64,000 nt of DNA, taken from contig JAQBOM010000003.1 of the NCBI GenBank assembly GCA_028288025.1, positions 248,001 to 312,000 on the forward strand. The letters are read 5' to 3'. Made by a program: the position numbers and the translations under genes. Below, piece by piece: positions 19,382 through 26,946 of the stretch (positions are counted from its first letter, which is position 1; each line of letters opens with the position of its first letter). This stretch comes from Mucilaginibacter sp. (GTDB lineage: Bacteria > Bacteroidota > Bacteroidia > Sphingobacteriales > Sphingobacteriaceae). A model generated the notes under the pieces. It was given only the letters and a program-made list of their open reading frames with translations, had not been told where the DNA came from and ran no database searches.

Positions 19382-21085
19382 ATGAAAAACATAACCATTC
19401 TATCTATTCTCATCATTGGGTTGCTGTTTAACGCATCGGCACACCAAAAAATGAACATGGCCGATACCGCAAAACATCCCATGGTAATGCACCCTACAGC
19501 TAAATCCAAAAACGCAAAAAAAATGACAGCGCATTCGAAGCACATACAATTGCATTCAATGAAGGGAATGAAAATGGGAAATACCGGATCGCGGCAAAAA
19601 AATAAAAAAATGGCAATGCCCATGAAAAATACGCAGCCCCGCATGATGGACGGCATGCACATGAGCGATACCACGAAGTCCGCAAAAAACAGCAGCATGA
19701 ATATGCCCATGAAAGACAGGCAAATGGGCTCGATGAAAGGCATGCAAATGGGAGATACGGCCAAATCATCAGCCACCAAAAAAATGGATATGCCAATGAA
19801 CAACAATTCGATGAAAGGCATGAACATGCAGGATACATCCATGAAGGGCATGAATACGGGTGGGATGAAAATGGATATGATGAGCAGCTCACAGTCCAAA
19901 AACCTGCCGATGGGCCGTGATGGTTCCGGTACAAGCTGGCTGCCCGATGCCTCGCCTATGTACGGTATTATGCTCAACAGCGGTAAATGGAGCTATATGG
20001 TGCATGGAAATATTTCCTTCCGCTATACTCAACAAGATTTAGGCGATAAAGGCAGCCGGGGCGGCGATAAGTTTGATGCGCCCAACTGGTTTATGGGCAT
20101 GGCTCAGCGCCCTGTTGGAGAAAATGGCTTGCTGCATTTTAACCTGATGATGTCGTTAGACCCGCTAACGGAAGGGGGCTATGGCTACCCGTTATTGTTC
20201 CAGACAGGTGAAAGCTGGAAAGGCGTACCGTTGGTTGACCGGCAGCATCCGCACGATTTGTTTTCAGAGCTTTCGGCCAGCTATGCGTATGCTTTTTCAA
20301 AGAAAACTGACCTCAGTATTTATATCGGGTATCCCGGCGAACCGGCTTTGGGACCCGTAGCTTTTATGCACCGCCCTTCGGCGATGTCAAATCCGGATGC
20401 GCCGATCGGTCACCATTGGACAGATGCTACGCACATTACCTTCGGGGTGGCCACAATAGGTTTCAGGGTGGGCGATTTTAAAATTGAAGGTTCATCCTTT
20501 ACAGGACGGGAACCTGACGAGAATCGTTACAATTTTGATAAACCAAAGTTCGACTCCTGGAGCGGCAGGTTAAATTTCAACCCTTCAGCCGATTGGGCGT
20601 TCCAGGTTTCTTATGGCTTTATCAAAAGCCCCGAGGCGTTGAACCCTACCGAAGATATTCACCGCACTACGGCATCGGCAACCTATAGCCTGCCGTTTGG
20701 CGACGAAAAAACGTTTAACGCTACCGCCGTATGGGGGCAAAATAAGTCACCTGGCGCCGACGCGAGTAATTCGGCTTTATTAGAAGGTGACGTCCGCATT
20801 AAAAAGGTGGCTCTGTATACCCGGTTTGAATTCGTTCAGAAAACCACCCAGGAGCTGGTTTTAAACCCGCTATTGTATGGCAGCACCTCGATTTTCCCCG
20901 TGAATGCAATAACCCTGGGCCTGAATTATGACCTGTTTAAACTAGGGCCGCTGAACCTGGCTGCTGGCGGGCAGCTTACCTGGTACGGAGCGGATAGCAG
21001 GCTGAACAGCCTGTATGGAAGCAATCCTATGGGCGGTGAGGTTTTTCTGCGTCTGTATCCGCGGCTGATGAAATCAAAAATGTAA
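19382..21085 (+). CDS. Met-rich copper-type outer-membrane protein
   Basis: A 567-residue exported protein. A signal peptide (residues 1-21, ending NASA) is followed by about 160 residues of low complexity with many MKGM, MNMPM and MxxM motifs and His residues, resembling Met-motif copper-binding segments of CopB/PcoB-type proteins. The remaining 370 residues read as an outer-membrane beta-barrel with alternating strands; the C-terminal Met replaces the usual aromatic residue. It contains DRQHPHDLFSELSASY and HRPSAMSNPDAPIGHHW. The ATG at 19382 is preferred over the in-frame one at 19358, which overlaps the AraC gene and would put charged residues before the signal peptide. Confidence 0.82.
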   Translation: MKNITILSILIIGLLFNASAHQKMNMADTAKHPMVMHPTAKSKNAKKMTAHSKHIQLHSMKGMKMGNTGSRQKNKKMAMPMKNTQPRMMDGMHMSDTTKSAKNSSMNMPMKDRQMGSMKGMQMGDTAKSSATKKMDMPMNNNSMKGMNMQDTSMKGMNTGGMKMDMMSSSQSKNLPMGRDGSGTSWLPDASPMYGIMLNSGKWSYMVHGNISFRYTQQDLGDKGSRGGDKFDAPNWFMGMAQRPVGENGLLHFNLMMSLDPLTEGGYGYPLLFQTGESWKGVPLVDRQHPHDLFSELSASYAYAFSKKTDLSIYIGYPGEPALGPVAFMHRPSAMSNPDAPIGHHWTDATHITFGVATIGFRVGDFKIEGSSFTGREPDENRYNFDKPKFDSWSGRLNFNPSADWAFQVSYGFIKSPEALNPTEDIHRTTASATYSLPFGDEKTFNATAVWGQNKSPGADASNSALLEGDVRIKKVALYTRFEFVQKTTQELVLNPLLYGSTSIFPVNAITLGLNYDLFKLGPLNLAAGGQLTWYGADSRLNSLYGSNPMGGEVFLRLYPRLMKSKM

Positions 21086-21115
21086 TATTTTCTTAGATTT
21101 ACCTGTTAAAATAAT

Positions 21116-21631
21116 ATGAACGTGCTTAAAAAAACCTGCCTGATACTGGCCCTTATTTATTCCGTATCGATTGCCCGGGCGCAACAATCTGCTTCGACTA
21201 ACGCCATTAATAAAATAACCAATGCGTATTTAGCGATAAAGAATTCGCTTGTCGCGGATGATGGAACGGCGGCCGCCCATAACGCGAAGGAACTATTCAA
21301 CATATTATCGTCCGATCCTGGTAAAACCCTTAAACCCGATCAGCAAAAATTATTGAACGGTTACCTCGAAAAGTTAAAATTCGATAGCCGTCACATCAGC
21401 GAAGTAACCGCGCTCGACCATCAGCGGGAACATTTTGCCACCCTGTCAAAAAATCTTTATGAAGTTTTAAAAGGCCTGAAGATGAATACCGCCACCATCT
21501 ATGAACAATACTGCCCCATGAAAAAAACGTATTGGCTAAGCGAAACCGAGGCAGTAAAAAATCCATACTACGGCAAAAAAATGCCTGAATGCGGCAGGGT
21601 AGCGGCCACGTTGACTCCCGCAACTAAATAA
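21116..21631 (+). CDS. DUF3347 domain protein, periplasmic metal-handling
   Basis: A 171-residue exported protein (signal peptide about 1-22, ending ARAQ). It matches the DUF3347 pattern found alone or fused to CusB-like efflux adaptors in Bacteroidota: a helical bundle, then YCPMKKTYW, NPYYGKKMPECG. The Cys/Met pairs in these motifs are probable soft-metal ligands. It is the last gene of the permease-AraC-Met-rich cluster (30 bp gap), which strengthens the copper assignment. Confidence 0.85.
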   Translation: MNVLKKTCLILALIYSVSIARAQQSASTNAINKITNAYLAIKNSLVADDGTAAAHNAKELFNILSSDPGKTLKPDQQKLLNGYLEKLKFDSRHISEVTALDHQREHFATLSKNLYEVLKGLKMNTATIYEQYCPMKKTYWLSETEAVKNPYYGKKMPECGRVAATLTPATK

Positions 21632-21652
21632 TTTATTACCGATAATGATTTA

Positions 21653-21660
21653 TAAATTTG
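21653..21660 (+). promoter_or_regulatory. TAnnTTTG promoter box of coaD
   Basis: Reads TAAATTTG, 25 nt before the coaD ATG. Confidence 0.6.
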
Positions 21661-21685
21661 TTGTCTATACGCTTATCAGCATCAA

Positions 21686-22147
21686 ATGAGAATAGCACTT
21701 TTCCCGGGATCATTTGACCCGGTAACCAAGGCCCATGTCGACATTGTAAAACGATCTGTTAGCTTGTTCGACAAGGTTTACATAGGCATCGGCGCAAACA
21801 GCTCAAAGGCAAGTTTACTAAGCGTTGAAAAACGGGAACAAATGCTGCGTGCTGTTTTTGAAAGCGACCCGCGCATACATATCGTTGCGTATGAGGGGCT
21901 GACAGTTGATTTCTGCAAAAGCATTGGTGCAAACTATATGATACGCGGCATCCGTACCGTATCCGATTTTGAATACGAAAAAGCCATCGCCCAAATGAAC
22001 CATTCCCTTGTGCCCGAAATTGAAAGTATTTTTATTGTCAGCAAGCCGGGCTATTCGTCTATCAGCTCAACCATCGTACGTGAGATTATGCGCTATAACG
22101 GCGATGTGAGCCAGTTTATCCCGAAGGAAGCGCTGGCGTACCTTTGA
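21686..22147 (+). CDS. coaD: pantetheine-phosphate adenylyltransferase
   Basis: Transfers AMP from ATP to 4'-phosphopantetheine, the penultimate step of coenzyme A synthesis. The 153-residue length is standard. It has the nucleotidyltransferase signature GSFDPVTKAHVDIV (T/HxxH), the conserved IRGIRTVSDFEYE segment, and the second ATP motif SSISSTIVRE. It has its own promoter box. No odd features. Confidence 0.97.
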   Translation: MRIALFPGSFDPVTKAHVDIVKRSVSLFDKVYIGIGANSSKASLLSVEKREQMLRAVFESDPRIHIVAYEGLTVDFCKSIGANYMIRGIRTVSDFEYEKAIAQMNHSLVPEIESIFIVSKPGYSSISSTIVREIMRYNGDVSQFIPKEALAYL

Positions 22148-22192
22148 GAAAGAGGCAAGATCAAGAAGCAAGAGCCAAGACAAAAAACCAGC
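22148..22192. repeat. AAGAGGCAAGATC / CAAGAGCCAAGAC word repeat
   Basis: Tandem degenerate copies of CAAGA-type words directly after the coaD stop and abutting the left end of the GIY-YIG element. Related words form a hairpin at 32155-32240. Confidence 0.5.
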
Positions 22193-22196
22193 CGCA

Positions 22197-22229
22197 CGTC
22201 ATGCCGAATTTATTTCGGCACCTCACATG
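22197..22229. repeat. left hairpin end of the GIY-YIG element
   Basis: CGTCATGCCGAATTTATTTC followed by GGCACCTCACATG. The core TGCCGAA..TTCGGCA is a 7-bp palindrome with a short loop. Confidence 0.75.
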
Positions 22230-22306
22230 CTTATTAACGCCATGCAAAACGTTCTGCATAGTTAACGTGGTGATAGTTATATTTACAACAGGCCTAACGC
22301 TTTTCA

Positions 22307-22603
22307 ATGCTCTTTAAACAGGGATATATTTATATCATGTCTAACCAATATCGAACAACGTTTTATATTGGTGTCACCAGTAATTTAGAAGCAAGAGTTT
22401 GGCAACATGTTAATAACGAAGGTTCAGCATTTGTAAAGAAATACAAATTATTCGATTTGATTTATTATGAGCATTTTGAAAGGATAGAGGATGCGATCAA
22501 TCGTGAGAAACAGCTTAAAAATTGGCACCGGGACTGGAAAATTAATTTGATTCAATCTAAAAATCCTGAAATGAAGGATTTGAAAGACCAGTTGGACTTA
22601 TAA
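22307..22603 (+). CDS. GIY-YIG nuclease family protein
   Basis: A 98-residue single-domain nuclease. The signature reads GYIYIMSN then FYIGVTSNLEARVWQH, giving the Tyr pair and the Arg of the active site; the Glu appears to lie in the helix NREKQLKNWHRDWK. Free-standing proteins of this type are frequent and often multicopy in Bacteroidota, with no agreed function. It is the only gene inside the inverted hairpin repeats of the surrounding element, and there are about 80 bp between the left end and its ATG. It could be a homing-type or transposition nuclease; this is inference. Confidence 0.9.
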   Translation: MLFKQGYIYIMSNQYRTTFYIGVTSNLEARVWQHVNNEGSAFVKKYKLFDLIYYEHFERIEDAINREKQLKNWHRDWKINLIQSKNPEMKDLKDQLDL

Positions 22604-22644
22604 ATACTTACTTATTACATGTCTCCGCCTTGCAAGCTGCTCGT

Positions 22645-22676
22645 CCTGTGGGGTGCCGAAATAAATTGGCATGACG
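22645..22676. repeat. right hairpin end of the GIY-YIG element
   Basis: The reverse complement reads CGTCATGCCAATTTATTTCG then GCACCCCACAGG, matching the left end except for one missing G and two or three changes. The missing G weakens its own palindrome. Confidence 0.75.
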
Positions 22677-22685
22677 AGGGGTTAT

Positions 22686-23312
22686 TTAAATCGCCTGCTC
22701 ATCCACAAGCTCCTCTTTTACCAGCACATCCATTATAGAAGGGTAGGTATTTTTCACGATCGGCGCGATATGGTCTTTCCCGAACCAGCGCGCAGCCGTA
22801 ATCCCTTCTTCCTTTTGCGGCTTCAATTTTTTCTGCGCTTTACACTGCATTTCAAACCAATAGGTTTTTTTTAAAACCACCTCGCCCTTGTATTTATATA
22901 CATGGTAGGTTTTACATATCCGGTCGCCGATGCTGCTTATTTTTATACCGCATTCTTCCTCAACTTCACGCACGGCGGCTTCTTTAATGCCCTCACCTAT
23001 CTCAATTTTTCCTTTCGGGATATCCCATTTACTATTGCGATAAATAAACAGGTATTCGCCATTTTCATTGATCACCAAACCGCCTGCCGCCTCTATCAGC
23101 GTAATGCTTTTAATAACTGTTCTCAAGAATGTCTTTGCATCGGGGCAAAGCACGTAAAACAGCTTGCTACGGTGCGCCGGAGCCCAGTAATAAACTATTT
23201 TCAAGTCGAATATATCGGCATCTATTTTTTCATAACGCTCCACACCTTCAGGCTCTGATTCCGTTAAAAGGATGACTTTTTCGTTAATATAAATTCTGTA
23301 TTTTTGAGCCAT
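22686..23312 (-). CDS. NUDIX hydrolase
   Basis: A 208-residue NUDIX protein. It begins MAQKYRIYINEK and has a unique N-terminal domain of about 70 residues, then the NUDIX domain with the box GEGIKEAAVREVEEECGI. The substrate is not predictable. The N-terminal MAQ start was chosen because upstream in-frame sequence is pyrE coding DNA read backwards. Its ATG overlaps the pyrE ATG in the tetranucleotide CATG, so the two genes diverge from the same four bases and its promoter must be inside pyrE. Confidence 0.9.
   Translation of the reverse strand: MAQKYRIYINEKVILLTESEPEGVERYEKIDADIFDLKIVYYWAPAHRSKLFYVLCPDAKTFLRTVIKSITLIEAAGGLVINENGEYLFIYRNSKWDIPKGKIEIGEGIKEAAVREVEEECGIKISSIGDRICKTYHVYKYKGEVVLKKTYWFEMQCKAQKKLKPQKEEGITAARWFGKDHIAPIVKNTYPSIMDVLVKEELVDEQAI
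23299..23306 (+). promoter_or_regulatory. TAnnTTTG promoter box, leaderless type (pyrE)
   Basis: Reads TATTTTTG, ends 4 nt before the pyrE ATG and lies inside codons 3-5 of the divergent NUDIX gene. Confidence 0.6.
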
Positions 23313-23952
23313 GTTCAATACTTCGGAGATAGAACAGCAGGTTGCCGAGTTCCTGCTGCAAATTAAAGCAATAAAATTGCAACCCAATAATCCTTTTACG
23401 TGGGCTTCCGGGTGGAAGTCGCCAATTTATTGCGATAATCGAATAACGCTCTCTCATCCTACTATCCGTACGTACATCAGGCAGCAATTAACGCTGCTGA
23501 TACAGGAAACATTCGGCCCGGTTGGCGGTATCGCCGGGGTTGCCACGGCAGGGATTCCGCAAGGCGTATTGGTTGCCCAGGACCTAGGTCTTCCGTTTAT
23601 TTATGTACGCTCAAAACCAAAAGATCACGGCACAGGGAGTTTAATTGAAGGTGATGATTTAACCGGAAAACGGGTCGTGGTAATTGAAGACCTGATATCA
23701 ACCGGTAAAAGCAGTCTACAGGCTGTCGACGCGCTTCGCGCGGCAGGTTACGATGTGGCGGGGCTTGCAGCGATATTCACTTACGGGTTTAACATAGCAA
23801 CCGAAAACTTCAAAAAAGCAAATTGCCCTTTTGTCACCTTATCTAATTATAATGCCTTAATCAGTTATGCGAACGCAAACCAATACATAGCCGCCGCAGA
23901 TGTTGAGATCTTAAGAAAATGGCGCGAAAATCCGTCAGCCTGGGGGCAATAG
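23311..23952 (+). CDS. pyrE: orotate phosphoribosyltransferase
   Basis: Joins orotate to PRPP to give OMP in pyrimidine synthesis. The 213-residue product has family length. Substrate contacts ASGWKSPIYCDNR and the PRPP loop VVVIEDLISTGKS are intact. It starts with MFNTSEIEQQVAEFLLQIKA, the common start in this phylum. The ATG overlaps the ATG of the divergent NUDIX gene (CATG). A TATTTTTG box ends 4 nt upstream, predicting a leaderless transcript. It converges with the flavoprotein gene across a word-repeat hairpin. Confidence 0.97.
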   Translation: MFNTSEIEQQVAEFLLQIKAIKLQPNNPFTWASGWKSPIYCDNRITLSHPTIRTYIRQQLTLLIQETFGPVGGIAGVATAGIPQGVLVAQDLGLPFIYVRSKPKDHGTGSLIEGDDLTGKRVVVIEDLISTGKSSLQAVDALRAAGYDVAGLAAIFTYGFNIATENFKKANCPFVTLSNYNALISYANANQYIAAADVEILRKWRENPSAWGQ

Positions 23953-24023
23953 CAGTTTGCAGTTATTAGTTGGCAGTTTGCAGTGTTGACTCCTAGCCAA
24001 CTGCCAACTAAAAACTGCAAACT
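23952..24023. repeat. word-repeat hairpin, GTTTGCAGT family
   Basis: The left arm has GCAGTTTGCAGTT, TTAGTTGGCAGTTTGCAGT; the right arm has GCCAACTGCCAACTAAAAAC then TGCAAACT. It lies between convergent genes and shares words with 5021-5096. Confidence 0.8.
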
Positions 24024-25236
24024 AAATACTCTGTGCTATAACAAATCCGCTTGCCCAGGCCCATTGAAAATTATAACCGCCCAGCCAGCCGGTAACATCA
24101 ACGCATTCGCCGCCGTAGTATAAACCGGGAACCTTTTTAACTTCAAGCGTTTTTGAGGAAAGCTCACCGGTTGATACGCCGCCGCGCATTACCTCGGCTT
24201 TATCATAGCCCTTATCCCCAGCCGGCTTTACCTTAAATTCGTGAATTAATTTGCTGATATTTTCAATATCTGCCTTGGTTAGCGAGGCCAGATTTTTGTC
24301 CACCGGTAATTTAACACTCAAAGCTTCAGCAAATTTGCGGGTGTATAAGCCGGCCAAATAAGCCAGCAGCATTTTCTTACCGTTTTCCTCCCGCTCGAGT
24401 TGTATCAGTTCGGCAATATCCTGGTTAGGGAGCAGGTCGATATAGATATCTTCACCTGGTTTCCAGTACGAGGATATCTGCAATATAGCCGGGCCGCTTA
24501 GCCCCCAATGGGTAAACAGTATATTTTCTTCAAAGCTCGCCCTGTCATTCCAGACACGGCAAAAAATACTGTTACCTGATAATTGTTCATACCACGGCTG
24601 GTCCTTTCCGGTAATGGTTAGCGGCACCAGCGCAGGTGCGGTTTCGTTAATTTTTAAGTCAAACTTACGGGCAACACGCAGCCCAAAATCAGTAGCACCC
24701 ATTTTTGGTATCGGTAGTCCGCCCGAGGCGACCACTATTTTTGGGGTGCACAGGGTTTCGTTCCTGCCGTTTTTTTCCAGTGAAACAGTAAAACCGTTTT
24801 CATCTTTTTCAATATGCTTAACATCCGCGCCGCACCATATTTTCTGCCCCATATCGGCACACAAATTCGTAAAAACATTTACCACATCTTTGGCATTATT
24901 GCTCTCCGGGAACAATTGCCCGAGCGTTTTTTCCTTGCCCTTTATGCCATAGGTCTCAAAAAAGCTGACAGTATCTTCCACCGTCCATTGCGCGAGGGTT
25001 GATTTGCAGAAATGTTCGTTCGCCGAAATAAACTGCTGCGGCGAGGCATACAGGTTAGTATAATTGCAACGCCCGCCGCCGCTAATGAGTATTTTTGCGC
25101 CCGGCTTATCATTTTTTTCGAGCACCAGGGTACGTTTGCCTAAAAATCCGGCCTGTACGGCGCACATCAAGCCGCAGGCGCCGCCGCCAATAATTATCGC
25201 ATCAAAGTCTGTTTGTTTTCTTAAATTTGCTGTCAT
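24022..25236 (-). CDS. HI0933/YhiN-type FAD-dependent oxidoreductase
   Basis: A 404-residue flavoprotein of the HI0933 family, a BaiN/RdsA-like group. The Rossmann motif is IIGGGACGLMCAVQAGFLG, followed by GAKILISGGGRCNYTN, the family hallmark; the C-terminal FAD contact is YYGGECVDVTGWLGGYNFQWAWASG. The reaction is not settled for most members (one bile-acid 7-dehydroxylation reductase and one possible role in rRNA dihydrouridine formation are known to me). The ATG at 25236 forms CATG with the divergent nuoA start. A longer frame upstream runs through nuoA and is rejected. Confidence 0.92.
   Translation of the reverse strand: MTANLRKQTDFDAIIIGGGACGLMCAVQAGFLGKRTLVLEKNDKPGAKILISGGGRCNYTNLYASPQQFISANEHFCKSTLAQWTVEDTVSFFETYGIKGKEKTLGQLFPESNNAKDVVNVFTNLCADMGQKIWCGADVKHIEKDENGFTVSLEKNGRNETLCTPKIVVASGGLPIPKMGATDFGLRVARKFDLKINETAPALVPLTITGKDQPWYEQLSGNSIFCRVWNDRASFEENILFTHWGLSGPAILQISSYWKPGEDIYIDLLPNQDIAELIQLEREENGKKMLLAYLAGLYTRKFAEALSVKLPVDKNLASLTKADIENISKLIHEFKVKPAGDKGYDKAEVMRGGVSTGELSSKTLEVKKVPGLYYGGECVDVTGWLGGYNFQWAWASGFVIAQSI
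25222..25229 (+). promoter_or_regulatory. TAnnTTTG promoter box, leaderless type (nuoA)
   Basis: Reads TAAATTTG, ends 5 nt before the nuoA ATG and lies within the first codons of the divergent flavoprotein gene. Confidence 0.6.
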
Positions 25237-25843
25237 GGCAGGTGTGGCGCAAATATCAGAATTTGGAAAGATACTTATCTTTTTAATTACAGGTATCATA
25301 ATGGTATGCGTGGCATTTTTTATAGCCCGGTTAATATCGCCCAGCAATCCAACTCCCGAAAAACTAACCTCGTATGAATGCGGCGAAGAGCCCACAGGCA
25401 ACGCCTGGCTACCCTTTAATTCGCGTTTTTATGTGATTGCGCTGGTATTTTTATTGTTCGATGTCGAGATGGTATTCATTTTTCCCTGGGCCATCGTATT
25501 TGGCAGCCACGAAATGAACAGTATGGACCCGCGCTGGGGATGGCTGGCCCTTACGGAGATGTTTATCTTTTTAGGCATATTGATCCTGGGCCTGGCATAC
25601 GTGTGGGTAAAAGGCGACCTGGAATGGATAAAAGCAAAGCCTATTGTACCAACGACCGATGCCAGCATCCCTGCATCGCTATATGAAAAGCTGAACCTGG
25701 AGCAAAGCGCTTACAAAGTGAAAGCATTTGCGATGGAAGTTCAGGAAGTTGCATTACCGGCGACCACAGAAGCTGTTGCTACCCCACCCCCTATAAGGAA
25801 ACCGATGTTTAAACCAACCTTCAAAAAGCCCGGAAATGAGTAA
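25235..25843 (+). CDS. nuoA: NADH-quinone oxidoreductase subunit A with extended C-terminus
   Basis: A membrane-arm subunit of complex I. Three membrane segments and the hallmark [27 protein letters not shown] loop (TSYECG, then [14 protein letters not shown]) identify it. Total length is 202 residues, while the classical subunit is about 120-150; the last 70 residues after WIKAK form a Pro/Thr/Ala-rich tail ending [10 protein letters not shown]. It overlaps nuoB by 8 bp, indicating translational coupling. The start codon shares CATG with the divergent flavoprotein gene, and the transcript is probably leaderless. Confidence 0.95.
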   Translation: MAGVAQISEFGKILIFLITGIIMVCVAFFIARLISPSNPTPEKLTSYECGEEPTGNAWLPFNSRFYVIALVFLLFDVEMVFIFPWAIVFGSHEMNSMDPRWGWLALTEMFIFLGILILGLAYVWVKGDLEWIKAKPIVPTTDASIPASLYEKLNLEQSAYKVKAFAMEVQEVALPATTEAVATPPPIRKPMFKPTFKKPGNE

Positions 25844-26318
25844 CGATATAACACAGGAAGGCGGCGGTATAGTGGTCACCAAAATGAACGACCTCCTCAA
25901 CTGGGCAAGGCTGTCTTCATTATGGCCGTTAAGTTTTGGTATTGCTTGCTGTGCCATTGAATTTATGGGCGCCTTTGCATCTACTTACGATCTTGATCGT
26001 TTTGGTGTTTTCCCCCGGCCATCGGCCCGGCAATCGGATGTACTGATCATTGCCGGTACGGTAACCTTCAAAATGGCAGAGCGCATTAAACGGCTTTACG
26101 AGCAAATGCCCGAGCCAAAATATGTGATTTCAATGGGTTCATGCTCCGACTGTGGAGGCCCTTACTGGCAGCACGGCTACCATGTGGTAAAAGGCGTCGA
26201 CCGTGTGATACCGGTTGATATATATGTGCAAGGCTGTCCGCCCAGGCCCGAGGCTTTAATCGGAGCCATATTAGAATTGCAGAAAAAAATTGAAGGTGAA
26301 AGCTTAATTAGCGGATAA
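25836..26318 (+). CDS. nuoB: NADH-quinone oxidoreductase subunit B
   Basis: A peripheral-arm subunit of complex I that carries cluster N2 next to the quinone site. The 160-residue product has the cluster ligands in place: the adjacent Cys pair in IACCAIEF, the Cys in GSCSDCGG, and the Cys in [10 protein letters not shown]. It overlaps nuoA by 8 bp. It is followed by a convergent, unrelated gene, so the next complex I genes (nuoC, nuoD) are found only 6.7 kb further on. Confidence 0.97.
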   Translation: MSNDITQEGGGIVVTKMNDLLNWARLSSLWPLSFGIACCAIEFMGAFASTYDLDRFGVFPRPSARQSDVLIIAGTVTFKMAERIKRLYEQMPEPKYVISMGSCSDCGGPYWQHGYHVVKGVDRVIPVDIYVQGCPPRPEALIGAILELQKKIEGESLISG

Positions 26319-26344
26319 ACATTTTAAACAGATTGAAAACGGGT

Positions 26345-26824
26345 TTAAGTTTTATCAGCATTCTTTAATTCATCATTGATTTCTTCCTCAACAGCCTCGA
26401 TCGCATCCTCAACCGAGTGGCTTTGGGTATTTGACTGGGCCTGCTGGGTGAGTTCAACCAGTTTCCGGTAATGCTCATACAGCGTTTTTAGTTCTTCCTC
26501 GCTCAGGTCCTGTATATTAAGCAGGCGGTTGCTGGCGTGTGTGCTGGCCGCTATTAATTCGTTAAGCTTTAACTGTACCGCTATTGACTCCTTGTTTTGC
26601 GATTTCTGGATCAAAAAAACCATCAGAAAGGTAATGATAGAAGTTGCAGTATTAACGATCAAAAGCCAGGTATTTGAAAAGTGAAACAACGGTCCGGTTA
26701 CGGCCCATAGCAAAATGAAACCAACCGCAGCAATAAACACCGGCGAGCTGCCGCTGTATGTGGTTATGGTATTGCTTATCCGCTCAAACCCTGAAATATT
26801 ACTTTCGCTTTCCTGTGCACTCAT
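26345..26824 (-). CDS. low-affinity iron permease family protein
   Basis: A 159-residue membrane protein of the low-affinity iron permease type (Pfam family name from memory). There are two closely spaced membrane segments (about residues 27-75: FIAAVGFILLWAVTG and TWLLIVNTATSIITFLMVFLIQ), and the signature FLIQKSQNKES that follows. The C-terminal half is a long, charged, probably coiled-coil helix (LSEEELKTLYEHYRKL). Iron transport is documented for a yeast relative; in bacteria the role is uncertain. It is inserted between nuoB and icd. Confidence 0.85.
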   Translation of the reverse strand: MSAQESESNISGFERISNTITTYSGSSPVFIAAVGFILLWAVTGPLFHFSNTWLLIVNTATSIITFLMVFLIQKSQNKESIAVQLKLNELIAASTHASNRLLNIQDLSEEELKTLYEHYRKLVELTQQAQSNTQSHSVEDAIEAVEEEINDELKNADKT

Positions 26825-26898
26825 ACAGGCATAAGCTTAAAACGGGCAAATTGTTTGAATACTCAGGAAGTGGATGTGCAATTATTAAATATAGGCAA

Positions 26899-26930
26899 TA
26901 AAAAGCCCGGCTTTTAAAAACCAGGCTATT
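26899..26930 (-). terminator. hairpin terminator of the fasciclin gene
   Basis: On the minus strand, AATAGCCTGG pairs imperfectly with CCGGGCTTTTT and is followed by T residues, 17 bp beyond the fasciclin stop. Confidence 0.6.
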
Positions 26931-26946
26931 GTAAAAAGCTATTCTA

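Larger units (their letters stand above)
22197..22676. mobile_element. 480-bp element: GIY-YIG gene between hairpin inverted repeats
   Basis: The left end (22197-22229) and right end (22645-22676, inverted) match over about 32 nt with one gap and two or three mismatches. Both start CGTCATGCC and include TATTTCGGCACC. The left end contains the palindrome TGCCGAA / TTCGGCA, so each end can fold into a hairpin like a REP sequence. Between them is one gene, a GIY-YIG nuclease. No target-site duplication is obvious. I infer a small mobile or formerly mobile unit; I cannot count copies in the genome from one window. Confidence 0.65.

Noticed and set aside
19333..19977. Long antisense frame, 214 codons, rich in Met/Phe/Ile/Pro
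   Set aside because: It is the mirror of the Met/Lys-rich repeat coding strand; a periodic frame on the opposite strand is expected from ATG-rich repeats.
24022..25401. Longer start for the flavoprotein (25401 instead of 25236)
   Set aside because: The extra 55 residues are nuoA read backwards and precede the FAD motif by an unnaturally long stretch; the ATG at 25236 fits the family.
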